A DNA stretch of 64,000 nt from Streptomyces rhizosphaerihabitans (GTDB lineage: Bacteria; Actinomycetota; Actinomycetes; Streptomycetales; Streptomycetaceae), in the NCBI RefSeq assembly GCF_025399795.1, contig NZ_JAODTZ010000003.1:1-64000 (forward strand), in the 5' to 3' direction. Both the position numbers and the translations under genes were made by a program. Below, piece after piece: positions 19,978 through 29,226 of this stretch (the first letter of the stretch is position 1; every line of letters begins with the position of its first letter). The notes under the pieces were generated by a model. That model made no database searches and was not told where the DNA came from. It saw nothing but the letters and a program-made list of their open reading frames with translations.

Positions 19978-21648
19978 ATGGCTGAACTGCGCCTGGGACC
20001 ACTGCTGAGGTACGTCGACGGCTCGTCCGCGACCTTCTGGGTCGAGGCGAGCCGTCCGTGCACCGCCGAGGTGCGCTGCGCGGACGGCGCCGGCGGAAAG
20101 GCCCGTACGTTCCAGATCGCGGGCCACCACTACGCGCTGGTGCCGGTGAGCGGACTGACGCCGGGCACGGTCACCGCGTACGAGATCCTGCTGGACGGGG
20201 CGACCGTCTGGCCGCTGCCGGACTCGCCCTTTCCCCCCTCGGTCGTCCGCACCCCCGAGGGCGACGACGCCGCCGTCCGCGTGACCTTCGGTTCCTGCCG
20301 CTGGGCGGCGCCGCCCGCCGACGAGAAGGACCCGGTCGGCCCCGACGCCCTGGACACCCTCGCCGCCCGCATCGCCTCGGCCCCGGACGGCGAACGCCCG
20401 GACGTACTGCTGCTGTTGGGCGACCAGGTGTACGCGGACGAGGTCTCGAAGGCGACCCGTGCGTGGATCGCCGCGCGAAGGGGTCTGGCGGACCCTCCGG
20501 GCCATCAGGTCGCGGACTACGAGGAGTACACCCGCCTCTACTACGAATCCTGGCTCGACCCCGAGATCCGCTGGCTGCTGTCCACCGTACCCAGCTGCAT
20601 GATCTTCGACGACCACGACGTCATCGACGACTGGAACACCAGCGCGGCCTGGCTCGCCGAGATCCGCGCGACCCCGTGGTGGCGCGAGCGGGTGCTCAGC
20701 GGTCTGATGTCGTACTGGGTCCACCAGCACCTCGGCAACCTCTCCCCCGGCGAGCTCGCCGCGGACCTGCTGTACGCGGCCGTACGCGAGACCCCCGACG
20801 GCACGGACGTGCTGCGCGCCTTCGCCGCCCAGGCCGACGCCGACCCGGCCTCGGTCCGCTGGAGCTACCGCCGCGACTTCGGCCGGACCCGCGTTCTGAT
20901 GCTCGACACCCGCGCCGCCCGCGTCCTGGACGAGAAGCACCGCTCGATGCTCGATTCCGGCGAGGCCGCCTGGCTGCGCGAGCAGGTCCTGGAGGCGCCG
21001 GACTCCCGCGACCATCTCCTGATCGGCACGTCCCTGCCCTGGCTGCTGCCCCCGCTGATCCACCACGCGGAGACGTGGGACGCGGCCCTGTGCCGGGGTG
21101 AACGGGGCGCGCGCTGGGCGCGGTTCGGCGAGCGGCTGCGGCGGGCGGCCGATCTGGAGCACTGGGCGGCGTTCCCGGAGTCGTTCGAGGAGCTGGCGGA
21201 GCTGATCGCCGAGGCCGGGTCGGGCGAGGACGCGCCGGCGACGGTGTGCGTGCTGTCGGGAGACGTGCACCACGCCTATGTCGCCGATCCGGTCTGGGCC
21301 GACCCCGCCCGGCAGCCCGCCGCCCGGGTTCTCCAGCTGACCTGCTCCCCCGTCCACAACTCCATCCCGCCCTACATACGGCTCGGCTTCCGCTTCGGCT
21401 GGAGCCGCCCGGCCCGGCTGCTCGGCAACCTCCTCACCCGGCACGGCCGTTGCAGGCGCCCACCGGTCGACTGGCGCAAGTCCGGCGGCCCTTGGTTCGG
21501 CAATCAGCTGATGACCCTGACCCTGCAGGGCCGTTCGGCCTCCCTGCGCCTCGAACAGGCACGGGAGGCACGGGGCGGCGACACCGGCAGCACGGCGAGA
21601 GGCGCCCGGCTGACCACGGTGGAGGAGTCCGCGATCACCCTCGGATAG
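19978..21648 (+). CDS. PhoD-like alkaline phosphatase (cytoplasmic form)
   Basis: 556 residues. N-terminal beta domain (LRYVDGSSATFWVEA ... GLTPGTVTAYEILLDG), then the PhoD metallophosphatase core: VTFGSCRW, LLLLGDQVYADE, MIFDDHDVIDDWN and VLSGDVHHAY, which hold the metal ligands. Classical PhoD enzymes are Tat-exported phosphodiesterases, but no signal peptide is visible here, so this member should be cytosolic; its substrate is unknown. Start: ATG 19978 with GGAGGAGGGG upstream. The frame stays open to 19705 but overlaps the nuclease gene. Confidence 0.87.
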   Translation: MAELRLGPLLRYVDGSSATFWVEASRPCTAEVRCADGAGGKARTFQIAGHHYALVPVSGLTPGTVTAYEILLDGATVWPLPDSPFPPSVVRTPEGDDAAVRVTFGSCRWAAPPADEKDPVGPDALDTLAARIASAPDGERPDVLLLLGDQVYADEVSKATRAWIAARRGLADPPGHQVADYEEYTRLYYESWLDPEIRWLLSTVPSCMIFDDHDVIDDWNTSAAWLAEIRATPWWRERVLSGLMSYWVHQHLGNLSPGELAADLLYAAVRETPDGTDVLRAFAAQADADPASVRWSYRRDFGRTRVLMLDTRAARVLDEKHRSMLDSGEAAWLREQVLEAPDSRDHLLIGTSLPWLLPPLIHHAETWDAALCRGERGARWARFGERLRRAADLEHWAAFPESFEELAELIAEAGSGEDAPATVCVLSGDVHHAYVADPVWADPARQPAARVLQLTCSPVHNSIPPYIRLGFRFGWSRPARLLGNLLTRHGRCRRPPVDWRKSGGPWFGNQLMTLTLQGRSASLRLEQAREARGGDTGSTARGARLTTVEESAITLG

Positions 21649-21763
21649 GGGCATTCCCCACGGGCGGGCCCTGGTCGCGCGCTCACCCGACGCGCCCGGG
21701 GGCCGGCCGTCCGCGCGACGACTCCCGCGGAGGCTCGGCTACCGGAACCTGAACCGGATGCGC

Positions 21764-21798
21764 GGCGGGCGGCGGGCGGCGGGCGGCGGGCGGCGGGC
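21764..21798. repeat. 7-bp tandem repeat (GGCGGGC) x5
   Basis: Five perfect copies in the intergenic region after the phosphatase. Otherwise 21649-22075 has no gene. Confidence 0.9.
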
Positions 21799-21986
21799 GG
21801 CGACGGACCAACGACGAACTCCTCGCCCGGCAGACACGGACGGGACAGCGCCGGGCCCGGAGTGGATTCGGTCAGGTTTCCGGGCGCCGATGCCGTGGCG
21901 TGAGGGGCACTACGTGCAAGGACGGCCGAAGCGGAATCGTAAACGGAAGCCCAGCCATGGCTGAATGTTGAACTTGCAAGCATAGA

Positions 21987-22000
21987 TTAGGTCCACCTAA
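21987..22000. promoter_or_regulatory. palindromic operator TTAGGTCCACCTAA
   Basis: Perfect inverted repeat TTAGGT/ACCTAA with a 2-bp centre, 76 bp before the doxX-like start. TTAGGT and ACCTAA are also the ends of the 19-bp iron box bound by DmdR/IdeR, but the spacing is shorter here, so the regulator is unclear. Confidence 0.5.
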
Positions 22001-22075
22001 CCTTGGTGACTCACTCGGTTCCGTCCCACGGTCCGGCTCTGCCCGGACCGAACCAGACCGAAGGAGTTCCCCCAC

Positions 22076-22531
22076 ATGACCGGACGCCTCAACAGCGCCC
22101 AGCCGTACGCCATTTCCCTGTTCCGCATCGTCGTCGGCCTGCTCTTCGCCGCACACGGTGCCGCCTCGCTCTTCGGTGTGCTCGGCGGCGCGATGGGCAC
22201 CGACGGCGGCACCATCGACACGGGCACCTGGCCCGGCTGGTACGCGGCCGTCATCCAGCTCGTCGCCGGGGCGCTCGTGCTCCTCGGCCTCGGCACCCGC
22301 GCCGCCGCGTTCATCGCCTCGGGCTCGATGGCGTACGCCTACTTCGACGTCCACCAGTCGGCGGCCCTGTGGCCGATCCAGAACGGTGGCGAGCTCTCCG
22401 CGCTGTTCTGCTGGACCATGCTCCTGCTCGTCTTCACCGGCTCCGGCGCTCTCGGCCTCGACCGGCTGCTCGCCGCCCGCACCTCCTCGGCAATCGAGGA
22501 CGAGCGGGCAGCGGAGCCCGTCACCGCCTGA
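22076..22531 (+). CDS. DoxX family membrane protein
   Basis: 151 residues with four membrane helices. DoxX features: an N-terminal LFRIVVGLLFAAHGAASLFG helix (the R...G...HG pattern), WPGWYAAVIQLVAGALVLLGLGTR, then AAFIASGSMAYAYF and a final hydrophobic helix before GLDRLLA. DoxX relatives are linked to thiol or oxidative-stress membrane complexes; the role here is unknown. Start: ATG 22076 with AAGGAG 9 nt upstream. A palindrome at 21987 may be its operator and a hairpin follows the stop. Confidence 0.87.
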   Translation: MTGRLNSAQPYAISLFRIVVGLLFAAHGAASLFGVLGGAMGTDGGTIDTGTWPGWYAAVIQLVAGALVLLGLGTRAAAFIASGSMAYAYFDVHQSAALWPIQNGGELSALFCWTMLLLVFTGSGALGLDRLLAARTSSAIEDERAAEPVTA

Positions 22532-22542
22532 CCCGCACGAAA

Positions 22543-22572
22543 GCGCCCGCCCCGGTCCACGGAGGCGGGCGC
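22543..22572 (+). terminator. terminator after the DoxX gene
   Basis: GCGCCCGCC (22543-22551) and GGCGGGCGC (22564-22572) are perfect complements 11 bp past the stop. Confidence 0.65.
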
Positions 22573-22869
22573 CGTCGGGTCCGGGGCCGTCCAGCCTCGC
22601 CGACGGGCCTCGCAACTCGTCGACGGAGCCGCTCACCCGGTTCGCCATCCGCACCCATGGCGGACATCGGCGCCATGCGGCGGACTGCGGACTGCGGACT
22701 GCGTACCGGAGCGTGCGGGCGCGTGAACGTGACGTGACCGACACATGCGGCCCCCGAGGATCTTCTGTCACATCCTCGGCGTACGCTGTAGGGCTGTCAC
22801 AGGCCGCCCCGCCACTCCCCCGCGAGTCGCGGCGCGGCCGTGCTTACGGGGAGTCGGGGGAGAGTTTCG
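22573..22869. other. intergenic, no gene seen
   Basis: About 300 bp leading to the DedA gene. It holds a short direct repeat of CGGACTG at 22681-22700 and nothing else recognisable. Confidence 0.5.
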
Positions 22870-23508
22870 GTGCTGGAGAGTGTGGGGTCGCTGACGGGCA
22901 GCCCATGGATCTACGCGGTGGTCGCCGTGTCCATCGTTCTTGATGTGTTTCTGCCGGTCCTGCCGAGCGGTGTCCTGGTCATCACGGCGGCGACGGCCGC
23001 GGCGGGCTCCGCCACCGCCACCGGCGCCGTTCCGCACGCCGTGCCCGACATCCTGGTGCTGACCCTCTGCGCGGCCACGGCCTCGGTCTTCGGCGACCTG
23101 GTGGCGTACCGCCTCGCCTGGCGCGGTGGCGACCGCCTGGATCGCGCCATCGCCCGATCCCGCCGCCTGACCAGCGCGCAGGAACGTCTCGGCGAGGTCC
23201 TGGCGCGCGGCGGCGGGGCCCGCGGCGTACTCGTCGTCGTCGCCCGTTTCGCTCCGGCCGGCCGCTCGGTCGTCTCGCTCGGCGCGGGCGCCGCGCACCG
23301 CCGGGTCCGCGAGTTCCTGCCCTGGTCGGTCCTCGCGGGGCTGGCCTGGGCCGGCTACAGCGTGGCACTCGGCTACTTCGGCGGCCAGTGGCTGGGGGCC
23401 ACCTGGCTCGCGACGGGCGTCTCGTTCGGGGCCCTGTTCGCCGCGGGAGCGGGTGCGGCCTACCTCGTGCGCCGGCCCGCGGTACGGGAGCAGGCCACCG
23501 GCGCCTGA
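22870..23508 (+). CDS. DedA/VTT-domain membrane protein
   Basis: 212 residues. The DedA (SNARE-associated/VTT) pattern is present: LDVFLPVLPSGVLVI in the first helix (F/P-x-x-P-x-E region variant), SVFGDLVAYRLAWRGG (the G-D-x-x-x-Y motif), VVARFAPAGRSVVSLGAGAAHR (the R-F-x-P-x-R/G-x-x-x-x-x-x-A-G signature) and a W/Y-rich helix. DedA proteins are linked to phospholipid flipping and membrane potential. Start: GTG 22870 with GGGGGAGAG upstream, preferred to the GTG at 22840. Confidence 0.8.
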   Translation: MLESVGSLTGSPWIYAVVAVSIVLDVFLPVLPSGVLVITAATAAAGSATATGAVPHAVPDILVLTLCAATASVFGDLVAYRLAWRGGDRLDRAIARSRRLTSAQERLGEVLARGGGARGVLVVVARFAPAGRSVVSLGAGAAHRRVREFLPWSVLAGLAWAGYSVALGYFGGQWLGATWLATGVSFGALFAAGAGAAYLVRRPAVREQATGA

Positions 23509-23518
23509 GCCGCGGCCG

Positions 23519-23690
23519 CCCGAGGGCTTCGGACCACGGACCACGGGTGGACCACGGGTGCGGATCCCCGACTGCGCGTGCGGGCCCCGGACCACGAGTA
23601 CGGACCACGCGTACGGGCTACGGGTACGGACTACGGACCGCGCGTACGGGCTACGGGCCACGCGTGCGGACGGCGGCCTGCGGGTAGCGG
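23519..23690. repeat. degenerate short tandem repeats
   Basis: About 170 bp of imperfect repeats built from GGACCACG, GGGCTACGGGTACGG and GTACGGACTACGG. It lies between the DedA gene and the DUF2277 gene, with no coding signal. Confidence 0.75.
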
Positions 23691-23733
23691 CGCGCAAGCC
23701 GCGGCCCACGGGCTGTGCGGGGCTGTGGGCGCG

Positions 23734-23967
23734 CTATCCGGCGGCGCGCTGGGGGACCGCCCCGCGTACCTCCAGGTCGTCCAGCAACTCGGCCGTGGCC
23801 GCCGCGACCGCCGCGACGGCGCGGTCGAAGACCTCACGGTTGTGGGCGGCCGGGGCACGGAACCCGGAGACCTTGCGGACGTACTGCAGAGCGGCGGCGC
23901 GGATCTCCTCCTCGGTCGCTTCCTCGGGGATCGCGGGCGGGCGAAGTGTCTTGATGCTGCGGCACAT
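23734..23967 (-). CDS. DUF2277 family protein
   Basis: 77 residues, soluble. The diagnostic N-terminus MCRSIKTLRPP is intact, followed by EEEIRAAALQYVRKVSGFRAP and a helical C-terminal half. The family is short, widespread and of unknown function; its Cys at position 2 and Arg at 3 are invariant in the members I know. Start: ATG 23967. No operon partner is evident. Confidence 0.88.
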   Translation of the reverse strand: MCRSIKTLRPPAIPEEATEEEIRAAALQYVRKVSGFRAPAAHNREVFDRAVAAVAAATAELLDDLEVRGAVPQRAAG

Positions 23968-24068
23968 GAGTCCAGTCTCGCGCGTCCGGCGCCGTCGTGG
24001 TCACCGCTCGCGAAAGAGGGCCGCCGGGGCCGGGAATAGCGCCGCCGGTTCCGCGGATTGAGCTGAGC

Positions 24069-24842
24069 ATGACCTCAACGGAGATCACTTACGTCGGCGG
24101 CCCCACCGCCGTCATCGCGATCGGCGGCCTGCGGCTTCTCACCGATCCGACCTTCGACGCTCCCGGCGAGTACCCCGTCGGCGCACGGAAACTGGTGAAG
24201 ACGACCGGGCCCGCCCTGCTGGCCGAGAAGCTCGGCCCGGTCGACGCCGTCCTGCTCTCCCACGACCAGCACCCGGACAACCTGGACGCGTCCGGGCGCG
24301 GGTATCTCCAGGACGCCCCGGTGACCCTGTCGACGGCGTCGGCGTACGAACGGATCGGCGCGCCCGTACGGGCCCTGCGCCCCTGGGAGTCCGTCGAACT
24401 GGCGCGTCCGGACGACGGAGTGCTGCGCGTGACGGCCGTTCCGGCGCAGCACGGACCCGACGGCTCGCTGCCTCTCGTGGGCGAGGTGACCGGTTTCGTG
24501 CTGTCCGGGGAGGGGCTGCCCAAGGTGTACGTGAGCGGCGACAACGCGTCCCTCGACGTCGTACGGGAGATCGCGGTCCGGGAGGGCCCCTTCGATGTGG
24601 CCGTGCTGTTCGCGGGGGCGGCGCGAACTCCGCTGGTACCGGACGCTCCGCTGACCCTGACCAGCGAGGACGCGGCACGGGCGGCGGAGATCCTCGGCGC
24701 CGCCCGGGTCGTTCCGCTGCACTTCGAGCACTGGGGCCACTTCACGCAGGACGGCTCGACCCTGACGAAGGCCTTCGCGGAGACCGGTCTCACGGACCGG
24801 CTGCGGCTCCTTGAGCCCGGGGCTTCGGTACGGGTTCCGTAG
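24069..24842 (+). CDS. MBL-fold metallohydrolase (UlaG/L-ascorbate lactonase-like)
   Basis: 257 residues. Metallo-beta-lactamase fold: GLRLLTDPTFD strand, SHDQHPDNLD (variant of HxHxDH at about residues 66-75), PAQHGPDG (third His), YVSGDNASLD (Asp ligand) and LHFEHWGHF (final His). The substrate is unknown; relatives include lactonases and phosphodiesterases. Start: ATG 24069, where homology begins, with only GAGCTGAG as a ribosome site. Single gene. Confidence 0.82.
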   Translation: MTSTEITYVGGPTAVIAIGGLRLLTDPTFDAPGEYPVGARKLVKTTGPALLAEKLGPVDAVLLSHDQHPDNLDASGRGYLQDAPVTLSTASAYERIGAPVRALRPWESVELARPDDGVLRVTAVPAQHGPDGSLPLVGEVTGFVLSGEGLPKVYVSGDNASLDVVREIAVREGPFDVAVLFAGAARTPLVPDAPLTLTSEDAARAAEILGAARVVPLHFEHWGHFTQDGSTLTKAFAETGLTDRLRLLEPGASVRVP

Positions 24843-24994
24843 CGGCGTCCGCGGTCCCTTCCGCCGCGAAACCCCGATACCCCAGTGAATCCTTGGAGTT
24901 GGGCAAGCTTCTCCGAGGATTGACTCGGGTGACGGCTGGTTGTGAACATCACCGGGGCCCTCGTTCGGGGGCTCACCGAGAGGAGCGGGGTCAC

Positions 24995-25909
24995 ATGGCG
25001 AACGACGGGCTGACGGTGGCGGTACTGGGTCCGGGTGGGGTCGGCGGACTGCTCGCGGCGCTCCTGGCCCGCGCCGGCCACCGGGTGATCTGCCTCGCCG
25101 GGGACGAGACCGCCCGGACGCTGGCCGCGGACGGTATCGAGGTGCGCAGCGGTCGCTTCGGTGACTTCACGGCGCGGGTCGCGGCGGACACCGAACTGCG
25201 CGAGCCGGCCGACGTATGCCTGATCGCGGTCAAGGCGACGGCCCTGGACGCCGCGCTGGAGCGCCTCCCGGCGAAGACTCTGGGCGAGGAAGGCCTGATC
25301 GTCCCGCTCCTCAACGGTGTCGAGCACCCGGCGCTGCTGCGCGAGCGCTATCGCCCCGAGCAGGTGGCCCCCGCGGTGATCCGTGTGGAGTCGACGCGGA
25401 TCGCGCCGGGAGTGATCGAGCACGGCAGCCCGTTCGCCGAGGTCGACCTGACAGCCGACACGGCACCCCGGGCGCGGATCGAGACACTCGCCGGGGTCCT
25501 GGAGTGGGCCGGGGTGCGCGTCCGGATCCAGGACAGCGAGGCGGCGACGCTCTGGGCGAAGATGTCGTTCCTCGCGCCGTTCGCACTGCTGACGACGCGG
25601 TACGGGGTGCCGGTGGGCGACGTACGCACGCTGCACCGCGAGGAGTTGGCCGCCCTCGTCGAGGAAACGGCGGCGGTCGGCCGCGCCTGCGGAGCTCCCG
25701 TCGACCCGGCGGCCGCGCTCGCCCGCTACGACGCCTTTCCGGCGGCCACCAAGTCCTCCATGCAGCGGGACGCCGAGGCGGGCCGCACACTCGAACTCGA
25801 CGCGATCGGCGGTGCGTTGCTACGGGCGGCGGAGCGGACCGGGGTGCCGGTACCGGTGACGAGCAGACTGGTCCGAGACCTGGCACCGGCCGCCGACAGG
25901 GGCAACTGA
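24995..25909 (+). CDS. ketopantoate reductase family (PanE/ApbA-like) oxidoreductase
   Basis: 304 residues. N-terminal Rossmann site TVAVLGPGGVGGLLAALLARAGH (GxGxxG variant, about residues 6-28), the KATALDAALERL helix with the conserved Lys of the family, PLLNGVEH (the N-G signature), KMSFLAPFALLTT and the C-terminal KSSMQRDAEAGRTLELDAIGGA. PanE reduces 2-dehydropantoate with NADPH; many Streptomyces have several paralogues, so the exact substrate is uncertain. Start: ATG 24995 with AGGAG upstream. Single gene. Confidence 0.84.
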   Translation: MANDGLTVAVLGPGGVGGLLAALLARAGHRVICLAGDETARTLAADGIEVRSGRFGDFTARVAADTELREPADVCLIAVKATALDAALERLPAKTLGEEGLIVPLLNGVEHPALLRERYRPEQVAPAVIRVESTRIAPGVIEHGSPFAEVDLTADTAPRARIETLAGVLEWAGVRVRIQDSEAATLWAKMSFLAPFALLTTRYGVPVGDVRTLHREELAALVEETAAVGRACGAPVDPAAALARYDAFPAATKSSMQRDAEAGRTLELDAIGGALLRAAERTGVPVPVTSRLVRDLAPAADRGN

Positions 25910-26102
25910 CAGCGGGACGGCGCCCGATGATGTCGGGACCTGCGGGACCGGGTGGCGAGCGTGACATCTGACGGCCCATGAACCCGGGACGGCGGTCGAC
26001 GGCATCCGGGGGCCTATGGGACCGGGGCGGCACCTCGGGCCGGCGAGACCGAGCGGCACCGTCCGGCGGCTTCCGGGGGGGCTTACGGGACAGGTGTCGG
26101 CG

Positions 26103-27014
26103 TCAGTCCCCCGTTGCCGTCCCGGCGTCCGCGCAGTGCCGGGTCACCGTGTCGGCGAAGGCGTGCGCCACGGGTGACAGGGCGTCCCACTGACGTACGG
26201 CCCAGCCGACCGTGAGGGGCGGCAGGGCCGGTACGGGGAGGAAGCGGAGGCAGGGATGGCCGGGTCCGGGCAGGCCGGGCAGGGCGGGGACGACGGCGTG
26301 GCCGAGCCCGAGTTCGGCGAGCAGGATCGCGGTGTCCCAGTCCGCGACACTGGTGTCGGAGGTGCCCGCCGGTATCCCCAACTCCCGGTAGGCGGAGTCG
26401 AGATGGGCACGGGAGGTGGAGCGATCGGGCAGTCCCACGATCCGCAGTCCGGCCAGCTCCCGCGCCTCGATCCGTTCCCGCGCGGCGAGTTCGTGGTCGG
26501 CGTGTACGGCGAGCACCCAGGGGAGTTCGGCGACGGCCCGCTGCTCGACCCCGCGTACGGGAGGGCCGAGGGTGACCCAGGCGAGGTCGAGTCCGTGGTC
26601 GGCGAGCGCGTCGAAGCAGCTCCGGCTGGAGTTCTCGGTCTGGAACTCCAGGCTCACCTTGGGGTACCGCCCCCGGAACTCGACCACGGCCTCGGCCATG
26701 AAGTGCCGCACGGTGGTGCCGCCGGTGGCGATCCGTACCGTCCCGGCGCCCCCGCGCGCCAGCTCGTCGAGCCGGCGCAGCGCGAGATCGAGACCGGCCA
26801 TTCCTTCGGCGGCGGCCCGTTCGAGGACCCGCCCGGCTCGGGTGGGCACCACACCCCGGGCCTGCCGCTCGACGAGGCCGACCCCGACCTCCCGTTCCAG
26901 CCGGCGTACGTGCTGGCTCACCGCCGACTGCGTACAGCCCAGCTCCCGGGCCACGGCGCTCAGACTCCCGGCCCGGCAGACGGCGACGAACACACGAAGA
27001 TCATCCAGGGTCAT
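26103..27014 (-). CDS. LysR family transcriptional regulator
   Basis: 303 residues. N-terminal winged helix-turn-helix (LDDLRVFVAVCRAGSLSAVARELGCTQSAVSQHVRRLEREVG, residues about 3-44), linker helix, and a periplasmic-binding-like effector domain starting at GTVRIATGG. The effector is unknown. It lies 38 bp downstream of the isochorismatase-like gene on the same strand, so it may be the last gene of that operon. Start: ATG 27014; ribosome site weak. Confidence 0.86.
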   Translation of the reverse strand: MTLDDLRVFVAVCRAGSLSAVARELGCTQSAVSQHVRRLEREVGVGLVERQARGVVPTRAGRVLERAAAEGMAGLDLALRRLDELARGGAGTVRIATGGTTVRHFMAEAVVEFRGRYPKVSLEFQTENSSRSCFDALADHGLDLAWVTLGPPVRGVEQRAVAELPWVLAVHADHELAARERIEARELAGLRIVGLPDRSTSRAHLDSAYRELGIPAGTSDTSVADWDTAILLAELGLGHAVVPALPGLPGPGHPCLRFLPVPALPPLTVGWAVRQWDALSPVAHAFADTVTRHCADAGTATGD

Positions 27015-27052
27015 GGGCCCCAAGGTAGCGGCGGCCCGCCGGAGTCGGCCGC

Positions 27053-27640
27053 TCAGGCCCGGGTCTTGTCGAGCAGCTCGACGATCTCCTCGGTCGTGCC
27101 GGTCTCGCCGAGGCGCGGGAAGATCCGCTCGACGCTGTTGCGGTGCGTCTCGGGGTCGAGGTCGGACATCGCGTCGGTGGCGAGGGTGACGTGGTAGCCG
27201 TGTTCGTGGGCGGCGCGGGCGGAGGACTCCACGCCGATGCTGGTGGCGATGCCGGCCAGCACGATCTGGGTGATCCCGCGGCGGCGCAGCTGGAGGTCGA
27301 GGTCGGTGCCGTAGAAGGCGCCCCAGTTCCGCTTGGTCACGGTGATGTCCTCGGGGTGCCCGGACAGGTCGTCCACGATGACGTCCCAGCCCTCGGGGAA
27401 GGCGAGGCCGCGGCTCGGGCCGTCGATCCGGCCGGGAACGGCGTCCGCGCCGTCGGCGGCGGCGGTGACCCGGACAAGGACGACCGGGAGGTCGTGGCCG
27501 CGGAAGGCGTCGGCGAGCCGGACGGAGCGCTCCACGACGTCGGCGGCGGCGTGCGGGGCGAGGCCCGGGTTGCCGACGATGCCGTGCTGAAGGTCGATGA
27601 GCACGAGCGCGGTGCGGGGGTCGAGCGTGGTGACTGCCAT
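27053..27640 (-). CDS. isochorismatase-like cysteine hydrolase
   Basis: 195 residues. The catalytic triad of the family is visible: Asp in ALVLIDLQHG (about residue 16), Lys in VTKRNWGAF (about 103), and the nucleophile position in IVLAGIATSIGVESSARAA. At that position most active members have Cys (G-x-x-T-x-x-C-V); here the run is ATSIGVE, so the Cys is replaced by Gly. Catalysis is therefore doubtful, although some family members lack it. Start: ATG 27640, two bases after the transporter stop, with AAAGG inside the transporter's end. Confidence 0.8.
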   Translation of the reverse strand: MAVTTLDPRTALVLIDLQHGIVGNPGLAPHAAADVVERSVRLADAFRGHDLPVVLVRVTAAADGADAVPGRIDGPSRGLAFPEGWDVIVDDLSGHPEDITVTKRNWGAFYGTDLDLQLRRRGITQIVLAGIATSIGVESSARAAHEHGYHVTLATDAMSDLDPETHRNSVERIFPRLGETGTTEEIVELLDKTRA

Positions 27641-27642
27641 GG

Positions 27643-29226
27643 TCAGGCCTTTCGGGGGATGAGATCGCGAAGGGATCGGTCGATGAGGGTCACCGCCAGG
27701 AGCAGCACTGCTCCGGCGAGCATGAAGAGGGCCAGATGGTGCAGGCCGCCGGTGTCGGCGCCGTGCGTGAAGAAGGCGGCGTCGGCGGCGGAGGCGGCCA
27801 TCGCGCCCAGGTAGGTGAAGGTGCGCAGGAGTCCGGCCGCGGAGCCCATCCGGGCGGGGTCGGCCTGCCGGTACAGGGCATTCTGATTGGCCAGGCCATT
27901 GAGACCCTGCGGAACACCCATGAGGGCGCCGACACCGGCCAGCATCCAGATCGCGCTGCCGGAGTTCATGGTCAGCAGCGCCGCACACCCGGCGATCTGG
28001 ACGAGACTCCCGACCACCAGCTTGCCGCGGACGGCCTCCCGCCGCCCGGTGACACCGGAGACGACGAGTCCGCTCAACGACAGCGGCAGCAGGACGAGCC
28101 CTGCGCCGGCCGCGTGCAGCCCGTGTCCCTCCTCCATCCACTGCGTGAACCCGTAGAGGAAGGCGTACGCCGTGGTGTAGCTGAGGAACTGGCGCAGGAA
28201 GGTGGCCAGCATGGGACCGTTGCCGCCGAGCACCCGCAGGTCGATGAACGGCTCCGGGACCCGGAGTTCCCGCCGCGCGAAGGCTCCCCCGGCGAGGAGT
28301 GCCAGGACCGGCAGGTACCAGTCGGCGGCCCGCGGTTTCATCAGGAACAGCATCAGTGAGACGAGCAGGGCGGCGAAGAGGGCCATGCCGATGAGGTCGA
28401 CGCTGCGCGCGCCCGGTACGTGCGGCTCTTGGGGGGTGTGGGGTTCGTGGGGTTCGTCCTGCGCGGTCGCGCGGTCCGGGGCGGTCACGCCCGGATGCGG
28501 CGTCGACTCCGGAACTTCGGGCGTCCCCGCCCTTGGCGGTCGCGCTTTTGCCGGCTGTGATTTCGGCAGCCGCGCTTTGGGCATCCGCGTCTTCGGCAGC
28601 CGCGCTTTGGGCAGCCGCAGCGCTCCGAGAACCAGACAGGCCAGCGACAGGGGCACGTTGACGAGGAAGATGGTGCGCCAGCCGCCCGCGCCGATGAGCA
28701 GGCCGCCCAGAGTGGGCCCGACCACGGCGACGGTCTGGGCGGAGACGGCGAGCGCGGTCAGCACTCCTGCCGGGCTGCCCTGCCCGGTGCGTTCGGCCTC
28801 GCTGCGGGTGAGGTGCATCGCGGCGGGGTACGCGGCCGAGGTGCCGAATCCGAGCAGCACCCGGGCGGCGACCAGCGCACCGAGGTTCGGGGAGAGGGCG
28901 CCGAGAAGTCCGGCGACACCCACCATCGCCGTACCGGCGAGGTAGAGGCGGCGGGGTCCGTACAGATCGACGAGCCGTCCGATGACGGGCTGCCCCACGG
29001 CGGTGGCGAGGTAGAGCCCGGAGACCAGCCACGCGGTCTCGGCCGCCGACGCCCCGAGAGCTCTGCCGATCGGCACCAACGCCACCGCGATCATGGAGGA
29101 GTTGACCGGGTTCAGCACGGACCCGAGGACCATCGGGGCGATCAGCCGACGGTCGAACCGGTCGGGCGGGCGGTGGCGCGCGGGGGTGAGGCGGTGCTGG
29201 AGCCAGTCCCGGATGGTGGGTATCAC
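27643..29226 (-). CDS. MFS drug-type transporter (14-helix class)
   Basis: 527 residues. Motifs: NPVNSSMIAVALVPIG in helix 1, GRLVDLYGPRRL (motif A), and VVGPTLGGLLIGAGGWRTIF (motif C of antiporters). The long loop near the middle is an imperfect repeat of LPK(T/A)R(M/L)PK units, coded at 28540-28620. Start: GTG 29226 overlaps the marR stop (GTGA), implying translational coupling. The substrate is probably the compound sensed by the upstream MarR; that is inference. Confidence 0.83.
   Translation of the reverse strand: MIPTIRDWLQHRLTPARHRPPDRFDRRLIAPMVLGSVLNPVNSSMIAVALVPIGRALGASAAETAWLVSGLYLATAVGQPVIGRLVDLYGPRRLYLAGTAMVGVAGLLGALSPNLGALVAARVLLGFGTSAAYPAAMHLTRSEAERTGQGSPAGVLTALAVSAQTVAVVGPTLGGLLIGAGGWRTIFLVNVPLSLACLVLGALRLPKARLPKTRMPKARLPKSQPAKARPPRAGTPEVPESTPHPGVTAPDRATAQDEPHEPHTPQEPHVPGARSVDLIGMALFAALLVSLMLFLMKPRAADWYLPVLALLAGGAFARRELRVPEPFIDLRVLGGNGPMLATFLRQFLSYTTAYAFLYGFTQWMEEGHGLHAAGAGLVLLPLSLSGLVVSGVTGRREAVRGKLVVGSLVQIAGCAALLTMNSGSAIWMLAGVGALMGVPQGLNGLANQNALYRQADPARMGSAAGLLRTFTYLGAMAASAADAAFFTHGADTGGLHHLALFMLAGAVLLLAVTLIDRSLRDLIPRKA

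Noticed and set aside
23519-23690. Coding sequence in the ACGGGTACGG-type repeat tract
   Set aside because: All frames give Arg/Gly/Tyr/Thr repeats without start signals; it is a degenerate satellite.
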